Assembly (NCBI RefSeq): GCF_010093595.1
Contig: NW_022985438.1
Location: forward strand, 124,001 to 188,000
Reading direction: 5' to 3'
DNA: 64,000 nt
Source: Mytilinidion resinicola
Taxonomy: Eukaryota > Ascomycota > Dothideomycetes > Mytilinidiales > Mytilinidiaceae
The number at the start of each line of letters is the position of its first letter. Position 1 is the stretch's first letter. The position numbers and the translations under genes are program-made. Shown here piece after piece: positions 1 to 11,584 of this stretch. The notes below the pieces were generated by a model that saw nothing but the letters and a program-made list of their open reading frames with translations, ran no database searches and had not been told where the DNA came from.

Positions 1-1385
1 CTTCGAGAAGATGGAGTGTGTAGTCTCACCTCTTGCGACTCCGACTCTGACGTGTCGAGTGTGGTTATATGGCGGTCATTGGGTCCTTCTTCAGTTGCTG
101 CTGCGTGGATTTCCGGTACAGACAAGGGAGGAGGCCCAGATGATGGGCTGGTGCTGCTTTCCTGTTGATGTTCCTTCCTTCCATGTTTTTCGAGGTCTCG
201 AAGTAAGTCAGTAATGGGTACTAGTGCAAAAAGACTCTGATACCGGTTCTTACCAGAGTAGCCCTCGGCTATGGCCAGGAAGGGAAGCACCAGCAAAACA
301 AGTGGAAGAAGCTGTCCAAACCTTGGCTCAAAATTGACGCCGACAAACCCAGAACCAAGTGAGGTTAGCCAAAATATCACCTGAGCTAGACCAAACACGA
401 AATAGAAAATCAGCCAAACAATCTCGAACATAAATGATCCCGCAAAAATCTGAGGGATTACAAGAAAGAAAAGCTGCAAAATTTTGCCTGTGCTCAGAGT
501 CGTACCTGACAACTTCGAAGCAAGCCGTTGCTTGACGTCCAGAAGGTCCTCTTGAGACGAAGTAGGCCACCCAATTGTCTTCGCAAAGAGTGTTCTCTCA
601 CATGCCATAAGATCACCTTGAGAATCCCGAAGGTAGAGGTCCAGTATCCTGCGGACGTAGCCGCTGCCGAGAACCCCAAGCAAGATGACAAGACCCAACA
701 CATTGCCAGCATTGCCGAGTCGCTTTGTCAGGGCGCCTGTGCCTGAGTAGTCCATCAAGAATTAGTCATCTTCGATGGCACACCTCAACGTCACAGTCTC
801 GTCCATAGTCCAAGTCTCCCCGAGACTCTGTAGGAGAAGAGCCAAGATGCAGATCATAATTGCGACCCTTATGTTTTTGAAAATGCCTCGGACACGGAGA
901 TAGTCTCGGAGGGCAGCAACGGTTGCCAGGTGTATAATACAGGAAAAGAAGGCCAGAATGACAGCGATACTATACGAGTATGCTCCTATTTTCGTGTCGA
1001 GGTCGTGGACGCCATTTCTGATGACGTTTATGGCAACCACAAGGGCGAGGCCTGAAGCAAGTTTTTGATCACTCAATGCCAGGATGAAGCTCTGGAACAC
1101 TCGAACTCTCCTCTTGTCTCCGTTGCGGCTCTTCCGGCCAAGCAGGAAGTTGTCAAATTCGTTATAACACTTTCTCGGTAATCCATCGGTTAGGTAAGCC
1201 CAGATAATCGCAACAATTACGAGCACAATGGAGACCATGAAAGAAATGAGAACCTCAAACTGGTGAGCAAAGTCTCTTTTTTCGAGCAGAACTAGTTCTC
1301 GAACTTACCCCAAAGCCTGTCACATCTAGGTCCCCTAGGTCTGCTGGCACGCAGGGATCTGTCGCATCCGGCGATGGCACCTAGG
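1..1385 (-). CDS. Fungal multi-pass membrane protein, 3' end off the left edge, with an in-frame TAA
   Basis: I do not recognise a function. Reading leftwards, a short first exon ends at 1309 and encodes DPCVPADLGDLDVTGFG, the D-(V/I)-x-G-x-G start seen in a family of uncharacterised fungal membrane proteins. An intron (1308-1260, GTAAGT...CACCAG) joins it to a long exon, 1259-254, and a probable second intron (253-197) has a GTAAGA donor and an ACTGAC branch. Hydrophobic segments include IVLVIVAIIWAYL, IAVILAFFSCIIHLATVA and VILLGVLGSG, and then LVIPQIFAG onwards. The frame is open to position 1, so the C-terminus lies outside. One in-frame TAA interrupts it at 764-762, right after CAIEDD. 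It fits a CAA-to-TAA change; a 39-nt intron would also restore the frame, but its donor is poor and it is very short. The start is uncertain because a TAG, or a CTTCCTAG acceptor, precedes the first exon. Confidence 0.5.
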
Positions 1386-3280
1386 AAGTTGGCTGTGTCT
1401 CCATTGGAGCTGGATGCGTGTACTTAATGAGAATTATCTTCGGGGCAACGCTTGAGAGAATTCAAAAGGAAAATACTGCAAAATATAGTATTGTCTCGGT
1501 TCCTATCATGGGCCAGCTAGAAAGGCAAGAAACTCCCTTATATAACTCGAGGCCTAGCAATAAGGGAAGCAGGGGGATCCTCTAAACTCTCCATACACGG
1601 CTGAACGCAAAGTTAAAAATGCGAACTTGCTTGGACTGCGTTGACTGGGGCGCATCAAGACTCCTATTTGATACGTTTGCGCATTTAAGGGTCCCCTCAG
1701 GTAAACGCCATTTGGCTTCCAAGAACACTGCTGCTAACCTGCCGAATCAGATTCTCTAGGTAAGTCCAGTGGCGCTCAAGGTACTACTTATATCAAGCTC
1801 CGTATTGGTAGTTTTCCCGCCAAGCTCCTCCCGCATATATACATATGCTGTCACGTATCACTGCCTTTTCCGTGAGAAAGTGATTTGTTGGTTGGTTTTC
1901 ATTTGACAACACGGAAGAAATGTCTTCCCGATCCCCTACACTACATATGCATGGATGAACGCCTCAACTTTCTGAGGTTTTTGAATGCACGGGCATCGCA
2001 AGGCTGAGACCGCCACGATGGTAGCCATCTACCCTTCATACCGCGTCGATCTTGGATGCAACTGCTGACGTGGCCCTCCCCGGCGTCCCCGGCAGCGGGT
2101 CGATCGCTTGAATCGCCTTCGTTTCCCACCAGGTAAATTCTGTCCGAAGTCTATTGCGGAACAGGAGGAGCGCTTAGTATATCGGAGCCGACTAAGCCGG
2201 ATTACAAGGGAGCGCTATGCAAAAGGTACGCAGAACTCCAGCGGTGATATCGTTCTGAGAAATCGTCTCCCGCCCATCGCGATCTTGCTCGTAGGAGCAA
2301 TTCGTGATGATTGCCTCTCCCTGCCTGTGGCTTGCATCCAAATTCAAGAACAGCTGAGAAGATTCCGAAGAAATAAGGAATGATTTATGAGTCAGAAGAT
2401 ACGCCTAGAACGCGAGGCTGAAAACTTTACGCCTTCTCGCCGTTTGCCTTATGCTCTCTCCAAGAAAAGCGCACGCTGATCTGGACAAGTATAGCTATTG
2501 AGCCAGCTATGGCGTTTCAAGCTCATCTTCACAATCACTTCCACAATCAGCGGGCGAGAACGGCAAGCGCTGGCATCGCAAGGCTGAGACCGACACGTTG
2601 ATATCCGCTCAGCCTTGCAGCAAGAGATGTGTCGCCGCGCTCACTCGCCAGCAGAGAAGCCAATTTTAGTAGGTATCTCGCCGCTGCACTCAACAAATCG
2701 GTGATACAGAGGGTTCAGAGCACGATACCTTGAAAATATGAATCGTGAAAAAAGAAACCACAAGAATCGCGAACACGAAGTCCTTCATGGCGCCTGTGAA
2801 GAGAAACCAAGCCTCCAACTTCAGCCTCTCTCAACTCGCCTGCCCAGAACAGAATAGATCCAAGGTCTGCGGGTCGTAAAATGGCTTGGGTATGCACGAT
2901 TGCGGTGAGGCCGTCGAGCTCCTCCAATCACAATTGACCGCGTCCCACCAAATTCTGAGGCGTTTGCAGAACCACTCATTCGCTCTCAAGAGCGATCCAT
3001 CTCTTGCATCGCGATACGAGGGCGTTGCCTTTTTTTTCGTGCCAACCCTCGGAGCTGTGCCGCTGCCAGGTGCCACAATATGGAGACCTGCGTGGGGGGT
3101 GAGAGAATGATTCGCGCCTACCCGTGCGCGCCGTGAACGCCGCTCAGAACAACACGTGAAGCTCTCGTAGGAGAACAAAATGATTCATAGCTACGATGCT
3201 TCTAAGCCTAGTCCCATCACCTGTATATGAACTTTCAGTCTTCAACCAAAACGATTCCCAAAACCGCATAAAGAATCTCC

Positions 3281-3430
3281 TTCCGCCCCTCGAACTCCCA
3301 ACCAACTTCCCAAAAGGGGCAAAAAGAAAGGGTCCTCGGTGAAGTAAGGACGTAAGCATCACATCTTGCGTTGAGTCTTTGCAACTTTCATAAAGGCCAC
3401 CGAGAACTATCGGAGCTATATAGCATGAGG
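3281..3430 (+). repeat. Diverged direct repeat, copy 1
   Basis: This copy shares with 3671-3815 the blocks GGGTCCTCGGTG, TAAGGACGTAAG and ACATC, and similar flanking order (TTGCAAC, CCGAGAA, TAGC). Many differences are transitions. It may be the remains of a duplicated or transposed segment; no termini or target duplication are visible. Confidence 0.6.
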
Positions 3431-3670
3431 CCGAGCCCACGCGGAAACCTCTACGCTGGCTGCGTTCGAAGGAGAAGGCAGGGCTGGGTGGGTGTGCCTT
3501 CCACACCCTCCATCCTTGAGATATAGAAACCTCCAAGACTCATTGACGTGTTCATGCGGCTGTCAAAATATGGCACACATAGTCCATGCTCTAGCGTTTG
3601 CTCCAACACTTCCCCCACCGCCCACTCATTTGAGCAAAGGAGATCCCTAAAAGTCTAGAAAGAAGTCTCC

Positions 3671-3815
3671 TCGCGTCTCGAACCCCTATGGTTTCCCAAA
3701 TGGGCAAAAGTAAAGGGTCCTCGGTGGACTAAGGACGTAAGTACCACATCATAAGATGAGTAATTTGCAACGGTCCTGAGGCTCGCCGAGAATTATTAGG
3801 GTTATGTAGCTTGAG
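3671..3815 (+). repeat. Diverged direct repeat, copy 2
   Basis: Second copy of the repeat at 3281-3430, offset by about 386 bp in the same orientation. The best-conserved core is around 3708-3755. It is followed by sequence that does not match the region after copy 1. Confidence 0.6.
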
Positions 3816-4488
3816 TGTTCGCGGAGGTCTTTGTGAGAGGTTGGGAAGGCGGCCAGGGATGGTGGATGTAGCTTCCTTCCGTGGTGGGGGAGGCATGTGA
3901 GAGGAACGGGGGAAGAATTCTGGTGCGCGACTGCCTGTGGCGGCTGGTTCCGTATAGTTGGTCTTGGAGAAGGTACGAGATGTACGCTGCTCGATTCGTC
4001 CACAGATTTTGTATGAGTTCATAAGCCACGACGATGACGCCGAGATGAAGCATCTGCTAAGAAGTTCTTGCCGGTCTGCTATTCAAGAATTTGTATCGTT
4101 CGCTGTGACTCAATAGTGTTCCTAGTAGTCTTCCGAAGCAGAACACATTTGCAAACGCGAACGCGATTCCTATCCCTCCGAATTCCGTCTATCCTCTTCT
4201 CTCTCTCTTGAAAGTCGCCCTCGCCCCCTGCCTGCTCCGGCAAGGCGAACGATACTCGTATAGGCATGAGACTCCGACTGGGTTATGGTTCGAGACATGG
4301 ATATACCGGTGGCCAGTAATTTTGGTTGGAAGTTCAGGCATCCTAGACTGAGACGATTGATCTGGCAACGCGAGACTTAAGTCACACGGCTGGATCTGGA
4401 TATAAACAAAGAAGGCGACGAGTACTAAGACAGCAGCATGACGTGAATCGACGCATTCTTGAGGCCAAAGTAGTTCCGGGCTGCATTT

Positions 4489-6401
4489 CTAGATAATCGT
4501 TACTTCAGTTTCATACTTCTGTCCGGAATTGCCGTCCTTGAAAACGCCAACTCTTATGTATTGTGTGGGATCTTGGTATGCGCTCCGGACGAGGATTATT
4601 CCGTGGAAGGAACTGCTATCGTGCTCGTCAATCTTTAACAAGACCGCAGTTGTCCAGCCAGGAGAAGATAGCTCATCATCGAAGTACAAATGTAACCCGG
4701 GAAAAGGTCTGAACTCCAGAGGCTTGTAGTACTCCAAACCTAAATGTGTGATCACCGAGTGTTCAAAAAGTGTTTCGCGAGAAATCTGTCCGCAAGGGCT
4801 ACGCAGTTTGATGTACCTAGAGGTAACTTGGCTAAAGACGTTGTTGGGATCTACAAGTTGGGCGTGTACGTCTTGAACGACCAGTCCTTCTCAGGCTTAG
4901 AAAAGAATTACAGAGCACAAAAGATATTGGCCTATCTTGACAAGCCCAACTTCATGTAGAGAATCGGGGCGTATTCGTAGACTTTGAAGGATGAGCAGGG
5001 CCTTTACGATGCCATAAGAGATTCCACGGAAGACACATTTTGAACATTCCTGCGATATAATCATCTTCCACTATGGTTTGAACTCTCATAGCAATACCGG
5101 AAATTGCGGGTAATCTATCCTTAGGTCGTGATAAACATCGCTTGGTATAATTTCTCAATATAATCAACCATTTAACGTATTGCTCTTCCCTTTTGCTGGC
5201 TTTCCAGTGAAAATCCGGATGGTTGCTTGGCGGATCAATCCCGGTTGGGAACGACTCACATGCTAACGGGACCTCAACACATTCCCAGAAGATATGATCT
5301 TGCGAGAAGTGCATCGTCCGGGGCGACAAAGGACGCTCCTATGTGACCCAGCCACGAGAGTACAATTGAAAATGGCCGATGGAACCACTCATTACTGCAC
5401 TAAGTTGTTCTGTTTCAACACCTACGTGTAGGCTAGTAGTATCATCACGAGCCCACTGGCAATTCCACTTGGCTATGCGTCGTAGTGGGATGTGGCATGG
5501 CGTGATTATGGCTGGTTCTCTAGTGGAGAAACAGCCAGCTCTTAGGTCCCTGCCATGTGCAGCAGCAATGCTGATCATACAGTTTTGATAGATGCGGTCC
5601 ATGATTCGTATACGGCTTTGTCAGTCTTCGACGTGCTCTGGACTATGTTCTGGGCCCAAAGGGCCGGACTGGATGGTACACAGGGAATCGATCCAAAGGT
5701 AGTTGATTCCCAAACAGCGGGAGATATGTATTGTATCTCGGAAAGTACGAGGGAGTTCATCAACTGGAACGCTGTTGCAAAGGTAGTCCAGGTTGGTTGG
5801 AGTCAACTTCAAGAAATCCTCCGTGCTCTTCCCCCAGGAATGACTCAAGGCGACATAAGATTGTTCAGATATTTTAGCTAGGCTCCCGATCCTGTGAGCA
5901 TATTGAGTGGGCTGTCGAACAAATTTGAAGCCACTGACTCGCTAGTTGAAGTTTAACACATCCTGTGTTAGTGTGTCCATTTTGATAGAAGCTGGAATTT
6001 TCATAAAGAGAAGAGAGCGCTTCGAATGTGAATGACTGTCTTGTTGTTTTCTGCTCTACTGGGATGCAACGAAATCCGCATAAAGGCAAATCGTATCCTT
6101 GGGGCCGACCCAGATGGAAATCGATTGAGATTTCGCTTTTGTGCCGCAAAAGGTCATAACAATTGACTTCGACATGAAGCGATTTCAGTTCGACTGGTTT
6201 GTTGCTTCAGCGATTTATTGCCCAACTCAGTTTATAACATATGCCGCATCGGGCTACTGCTGGGATTTGAAGAGCTTCAAAAGAGGTACGATAGGAGCCC
6301 TCGTATATGCGGAGCTTGAAGCCAGAGCGGTGTTCGGATAGTGGTGCTTCATCAATAGCTTTGATAAGCCTTTTGCACACGTCGCAGAGTTCGCTTTCCA
6401 T
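4489..6401 (-). pseudogene. Decayed HET-domain (heterokaryon incompatibility) gene
   Basis: HET-domain proteins trigger fungal non-self recognition and cell death. The N-terminal part (6401-6207) carries ELCDVCKRL and CGICYKLSW. After a short region with LASQWLQIC comes the core: YVALSHSWGK, LPRTFRDTI, LGINYLWIDSLCTIQ, IYQNCMISIAAAHGRD, SRGWVT, and then LSPRTMHF, IFWEC, ACESFP and LPAISGIA. A C-terminal segment (4755-4489) has GIILVRSAY and YIRVGVF. The core lies in one frame but is cut by TGA at 5623-5621 and TAG at 5341-5339. The TAG sits where the family has Q (RGWxxQER), so CAG-to-TAG is likely; the TGA fits CGA-to-TGA. Frameshifts lie near 5860 and near 4960, and about 50 residues normally found before the YVALSH motif are missing. 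The identity of the family is clear; inactivity is inferred. Confidence 0.85.
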
Positions 6402-7403
6402 CTCGGCGGCTTGGGTCAGCTTTTGTAGGTCTCAACGCAGATAATCCACCTCCCCGAGGCCGAGCTGTATGACCTTCCTAACGAAAGACCCGGGAAGCCT
6501 TGCAACGAAGACAGGGCGAAGTAGATGAAGAAACCTTTGAGACGGAATCCGGAGGGCGGCGGTTATGAAGCCTTGGAAGAAAATCGATGCCTTCGTCTCA
6601 AGGATTAGAGGAATCAGCTGCGGCGAACTCAAGCGGATACGTTGCCCCGAGGCTGAGTTGTAGACAGCCTTGCGAGGACGAGGACGACAAGGTGGGTGAA
6701 GTAGCGAAGTGAATCTCTAAGATAAAAGCGACAAGCCCGGCGCAACGATCTTATACGGAGTATAGAGACTTCGTTTCAGCAAGAAGACGTAGCCGTTGAG
6801 ATTTCAGAGATATGAGCTGGGTCGCATCATGAAGAGGGGAGGGTGTGTTGTTCAAGTATACACGTATGGCCACGCTCGACTAGTGAGCAAAAGAGAGCTA
6901 AACGACATAAGGTTAGACCGTTATCTCCTCTATCACTGCTCAGCCTTACGCTCTAGGGAGGTGGCTGAAAGCATCACAAGCAAATGCGTAGCATACGTAG
7001 TATTTTGATACAGTCCTCGATTGCATTATCTACGAATAATCACATACCTCCCCTTCCTAATCAACACCTATCCACCCATCAACCCCTTTCGACTATCCTC
7101 CACCTCCTTGACAACCTTCACCATTTTCAACCGCCACTACAGCAATGCATCGCACTCCCATGCCGCAAACACCGATTTCAGAAACATAAAGCCACAGACC
7201 TCGAGTAATAGAGACACAAGAATATACAGAAATAATACAAGTCTTCCCTCCCAAAATCCAGCTAGCTACCACATGAGCCTAGCCAACCACCTCACGCCAA
7301 AAGTTTATACAAGAAAGGAAAGGGGAAATGATGAGCTTTTGGGCATTATCACATCAGTCTTTGACTTACCATGGCATAGTTCAATCTCTCTTGTCGGTGG
7401 CCT
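6402..7403. other. Intergenic stretch, no supported gene
   Basis: Lies between the HET pseudogene and the 3' end of the kinase gene. Two weakly similar segments start with CCCGAGGC (6454 and 6646), but I could not establish a real duplication. Frames between 6984 and 7452 are low-complexity (P, H and T rich) with no homology that I recognise. Confidence 0.4.
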
Positions 7404-9694
7404 CTACGCCAGCGGCCATCTCGACCTCAGTCCCTCCATCCAGCGTCCATAGAGGACATCCGCAAGCATACCCGCATGCTCCATTCCCGGCTGGACATTG
7501 CCCGGGAGACTCTTTTCGTCCAACCCAGCTGCGCTGTACTCGCGGTCGAGGCCGAGTCCAGTCGGTCCTGAGCCCACAAACGCGCTCTGCCGTCGGCGAT
7601 GGTGACTCTTCAGATGGGGGTTGTTCTGCGCCATCACGAGCTTTGGTCCTTTTGCGGGTGATCCGGTGCTGATCGGCGTTCGAGTGGGGGTTGATACAGG
7701 CATAACATCCTCATCTACGAGCTTGCTCTGGCGGATACGCGTGGTACCTGACATTGTAGAGACCGAACCGTTCACCGTGGAGCCCGAGAACGATGACTGC
7801 GTTGCGAGTGCGGGGTTCTTGACAGGACTGCTTGGCGCAAAGGATATGCCCAGGGAAGATGCGAGTTTGGAGTCGGCCTGGAGGCGCCCGATCATGGATT
7901 TGAGGAGCAGGAGCTCACCTTCTGGGTCCGTTTGGTCGAGGTCTGACCAAGCCTGTGCGACACGGGCAATAGCTTCGCGCTGTGGCGGGGCGCCGCTCTG
8001 AGCATAGGCTTCTTGGAAAGCCGGATCAAGACATTTACCATAAGCGCGGCGGCCGAGGAGAGCTTCTTTCGTCACTGCGATCGGAGGGCCGTCTGAAGGT
8101 GGCGGGGTGTTCTCCGAGTTCTCTTCTGGGTGCATTGAGGAAGGAGGAGATGGGCGAAAGGTTGATGCCTGCGGGTTTGGATGGAACGAATTAACAGGAG
8201 GATTCGAGGAGAGAGCAGCGCGTCGTTCTCCAGATGGCACGCGCTTGAACATGCGGACTGTGGATGGAGAGTTGCCGAAGGATAAATCCACGCCGAGAGG
8301 CTGCTTATGTGCCTGCTGGGCACTGACTCTCCGTGCAGTTGGAGTCGATGACGATGGAACACGGAATGCGGTTGCAGCCGATGACTTTCGAGAGGAGGGA
8401 CGTCGAAGATGTGGTGAGTCAGGCGCATTTCCAAGGGGAGCAGTGTTCAGGTCTAGTCGTTGCATGAGCGCCTCGCAGTCTTGGGCACTGGTAGAGGGTA
8501 TGCGAGCAAGCTTTCGTCGTTTGTATGTGTGCCGTGCGGGTGCCATGGTGGCGGGCTTCACTGTGTCGAAGACCCATTCGTCTTGTTCATCGCGAGGTGA
8601 GATATCATGCCTAGCGTAGTCAGTATCTGTCGTACGGAATAAGGTTATTGGGGTCCTTACATGGTCTCCTCGTAGTATCTTGGGTGCGAACCCCTCTCTT
8701 GTTCTTCTTGTGCATCAAACATTTGCTTCCGCTCAATGAGCTCCCGCATTGCTTCTACCTTTCCAGCCCGCTGGATGAACTTATGCCGCAAGAGTTCCTT
8801 TGCTGTCGCTCGTCGGTCTGGGTCCTTGATCAAGCATGACGCAATGAAGTCCTTGAACTCGCGACTCCACTGGTTGCCCTCCAGACGTGGCGCAGGAGCC
8901 TTCGGGATCAGGAAGAGGACTTTCATGGGGTGTGTTCCAGCATTTGGTGGTTCTCCGTTTGCCAGCTCCATGGCCGTAATCCCAAGCGACCAGATATCCG
9001 CCTTGAAGTCATAACCCGCCTCTTGTATAACTTCCGGCGCCATCCAGAAAGGTGTTCCCACGAACGTCATTCGTTGCGATTTGATGTTTGTCAATTGAGC
9101 AGCGACACCGAAGTCGGCAATCTTGACTTTTCCGGATTGTGAGAGGAGGGTGTTGGCTGCCTTGATGTCTCGGTGTATCTTGCCGGTCTGATGAAGATAG
9201 TCGAGGCCGAGGAGGAGCTCACGGCAGACGATGGCGATGTGAGCCTCGCCGAAGGGACCGGGTTTGATCTGGACTGGTTAGAATTGGTGCGAAAAAATAG
9301 CACGAGAGACCTATACCAAGTCCAAGCATGATCCTCCCCCGAGATATTCCATGACGATCCATAGCTTGACTCCTTTCACGAAGCTGGTCTTGTATTGTGT
9401 AACGTATGGGCTCTCGCAGGTGCTGAGCAGAGCAATCTCCTGCTGAATCTCTTGCAGTTCATCTCCACTTCCCTCCAAATCAATCTAATGGAGGTCAGTA
9501 TCAGGCCGTGGGAGGTATGAGGGTTGGCGAGAACCGTACGTGTTTGATGGCGACGAGATCACCGGTGGATCGCTCAATGGCCTTGTAGACGACGCCGAAG
9601 CTGCCACCTGCGCATTCCATTAGTATTGGAGGTTTCAGTCGAGTTGCGAATACCCACTGCCGAGCTCTTCGAGGACCTGGTAGTTGTCGGCCAT
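7404..9694 (-). CDS. Germinal-centre (Ste20-type) protein kinase, Sid1/Mst-like
   Basis: Serine/threonine kinase of the GCK-III group, the type that in fungi includes Sid1 (septation initiation network) and MST-1. Five exons fit: 9694-9658, 9607-9540, 9484-9317, 9268-8661 and 8610-7404, all with GT...AG introns, giving 695 aa. The kinase domain is N-terminal: LGSGSFGVVYKAI (glycine loop, split by intron 1), VAIKHIDLE, EYLGGGSCLDL, HRDIKAANTLL, KIADFGVAAQ and GTPFWMAPEVIQ, followed by ADIWSLGITAMELANGEPP. A long Ser/Pro-rich tail follows, ending in a conserved-looking region (AIARVAQAWSDLD, LLLLKSMIGRLQ) and the terminal RWMEGLRSRWPLA. The ATG at 9694 is supported by MADNYQVLEELGSG, the usual family start. 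Assignment to Sid1 rather than a sister GCK-III kinase is not certain. Confidence 0.9.
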
Positions 9695-11584
9695 TGCGCG
9701 CGGTGTTGACGATGCTGTTATGTAGGAATAACACGAGCGCACACTAAGCAGAGCCCCGATCCGATGCCAGGTTGAAGCAAGGGATAGTCGGTGCAGGCGC
9801 GATAAAGATTGAAGGAATAGGAGGGTTGAGGATGGAGTGCTGAGACACGGAGGAGGTGCGTGGTGAAGATGTTTATGGTGGACGCTATCGATAGCTACTA
9901 TGGCAACGACATCACTTGCAAAACGCCGCTCGAGGCCCGGGCCCCGCTTCAGGCCGTGACAGTGGGCGTCGTGTGCTTCAATCCAGAGTGCTGCAAGACG
10001 GGAAGAATGTATTCTTCAAGAGTGCTACAGATGGAGTTCATAGATATTGATGTGGTTGAGAAGGCGCTTGCGGCGTCTCCTGCAGCGCATCCACCCCGAG
10101 AGACTTCTGCAGGAACACGATAGAGACGTAGCAGGCTATTCTAAGAGATGCCGCTGCCCCGGGTCCAGCCAGTGAGATCTGTGATCGAGTACAGCCGCTC
10201 TTTACGTCCGGTGAACATAGCGCTAAACTGAGTCGATCCTGGTATACCTCTTTTCTGGGCTGGTACTTGACCGGCTTGAGGATTGATTGGCCAGAACGCT
10301 GCTACTCCCCCCTAAAGACGCCTGGAGTTGCTCCCTTATACGATAAGTCTGTGGCTCAATATTAGAGAGTGACCACCGGATGTAAAGAGAGGCTGTACCG
10401 TGTCGGGCTGGCTGGTGGCGCGGGAGGCGGTTCTGGGCAAAAAACAACACGCTGCCCGTTTGGGGAAGGCGCGCCAAGTCTGCACGTGCCTAGCGCCAGG
10501 GTCCGCAACGGCTGTTCCTAGGCCCAAGGCCGTCACGGACTCCACCCATCTCCAGAACCAGACAGGCGGAAGACAAGTCTCAATTGGCATCCCGACATTA
10601 TTGAGATATTAAGATACTGCTTCACGGCTGAGTGGCTGCAGGGCATTCCATGGCAGACTCGGTGGCAACACGAGGCTGACGGCTTCACTGCGGAGGATCT
10701 GCCTGTACGGCGCTTGACACTTGCGACGGGAGATTGCCTCGACACACAACACCACACGTCATTCCTCACGGCCGTGTGAATAGAGGCCATGTGACCAGTC
10801 TCCAGCGGTCCTGGCACACTGGCATGTATCCTGGCGTCCAATCTCGGTGCATGCCCGATACAGATCTATAGCGGCCGGTCTTGGCAGCACTCTGCCTCTG
10901 CAAACCCTTGTCCCGCAAGGCATCGTGGGCGACAGCGCTCTATGTCGCCTCGCCCGCCAGGAGCTCCCAGCGTCGGCACACGCCAGTGAACTGCTGCGTT
11001 GGCGGCGCTGGCTGATGCGCGACAATAGTCAAGCACTCGCCGGCTGCGAACGCGATCCGATCCTGCAGACAGCCCGCGTCCGTGTGGGCTCGGCCGCCAT
11101 GCACGCAAGGGAGCGGCCCAACGAGGGGCTCGCACTTCTGTTGACTGCCCACTGCCCACTGCCCACTGCCCACAGCCCGTCGGTGTCAACCCGTGCCCAG
11201 CCGGATCCATGGATCATCACGCTGAATAACTCTGCACGACCAGCCCACACCGCACTTTCACTCCTCCTCTCTCACCCCGCTATATCGCGACATGTCCCAA
11301 ATGCCTCTGGTATGGGTTTCTGCTGCTTTGGCTCCAGCTCGCTGAAGTCGTGGCTGTCCCTACTGAGAGGCAGAGTTTTCCTCCGCCTGATTGGCCTGCC
11401 CATAGCCCTGTTTGCTTGGCACCTAGAGCTGTACGGCTATTCGTCGACGTCGCTGTTCCTCCACCGACTTTCTCGATACCTGCAACTCCCAATCTTCTTG
11501 AACTTCCTGCTGGACCATGGTGTAGGCGACGTCTGCTACATTGGAGGCATCACCCACTACGATCCGAAGTTAGCACTCGCAGAC
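9695..11584. other. Divergent promoter region between kinase and DUF4048 genes
   Basis: Bidirectional intergenic space. It contains a 7-bp tandem repeat at 11144-11173 and a TATA-like CGCTATATCG near 11277. A frame open from 10847 runs into the DUF4048 gene, but its translation is low-complexity and is probably leader sequence. No other gene is supported. Confidence 0.5.
11144..11173 (+). repeat. Microsatellite-like ACTGCCC repeat, four units
   Basis: ACTGCCC occurs four times in tandem about 410 bp upstream of the proposed start codon of the DUF4048 gene, probably in its promoter or 5' leader. Confidence 0.9.

Larger units (their letters stand above)
1386..4488. other. Gene-poor stretch with short dispersed repeats
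   Basis: No reading frame here has convincing protein character. The stretch holds an exact 21-bp repeat (1992-2012 and 2572-2592) and a diverged direct repeat of about 145 bp (3281-3430 and 3671-3815), listed separately. Codon-like structure and splice consensus are absent. Confidence 0.5.

Noticed and set aside
1386..4488. Possible LTRs of a retroelement at the 145-bp diverged repeats
   Set aside because: No terminal TG...CA, primer-binding site, polypurine tract or coding domain was seen between them.
6454..6750. Apparent duplication of CCCGAGGC-containing segments
   Set aside because: Only short blocks match and the alignment needs many gaps; it is not distinguishable from chance.
10847..11584. 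Open frame extending the DUF4048 gene upstream by 246 codons
   Set aside because: Its translation includes low-complexity text from the ACTGCCC repeat and lacks motifs; it is more likely promoter or leader. A start there cannot be excluded without transcript data.
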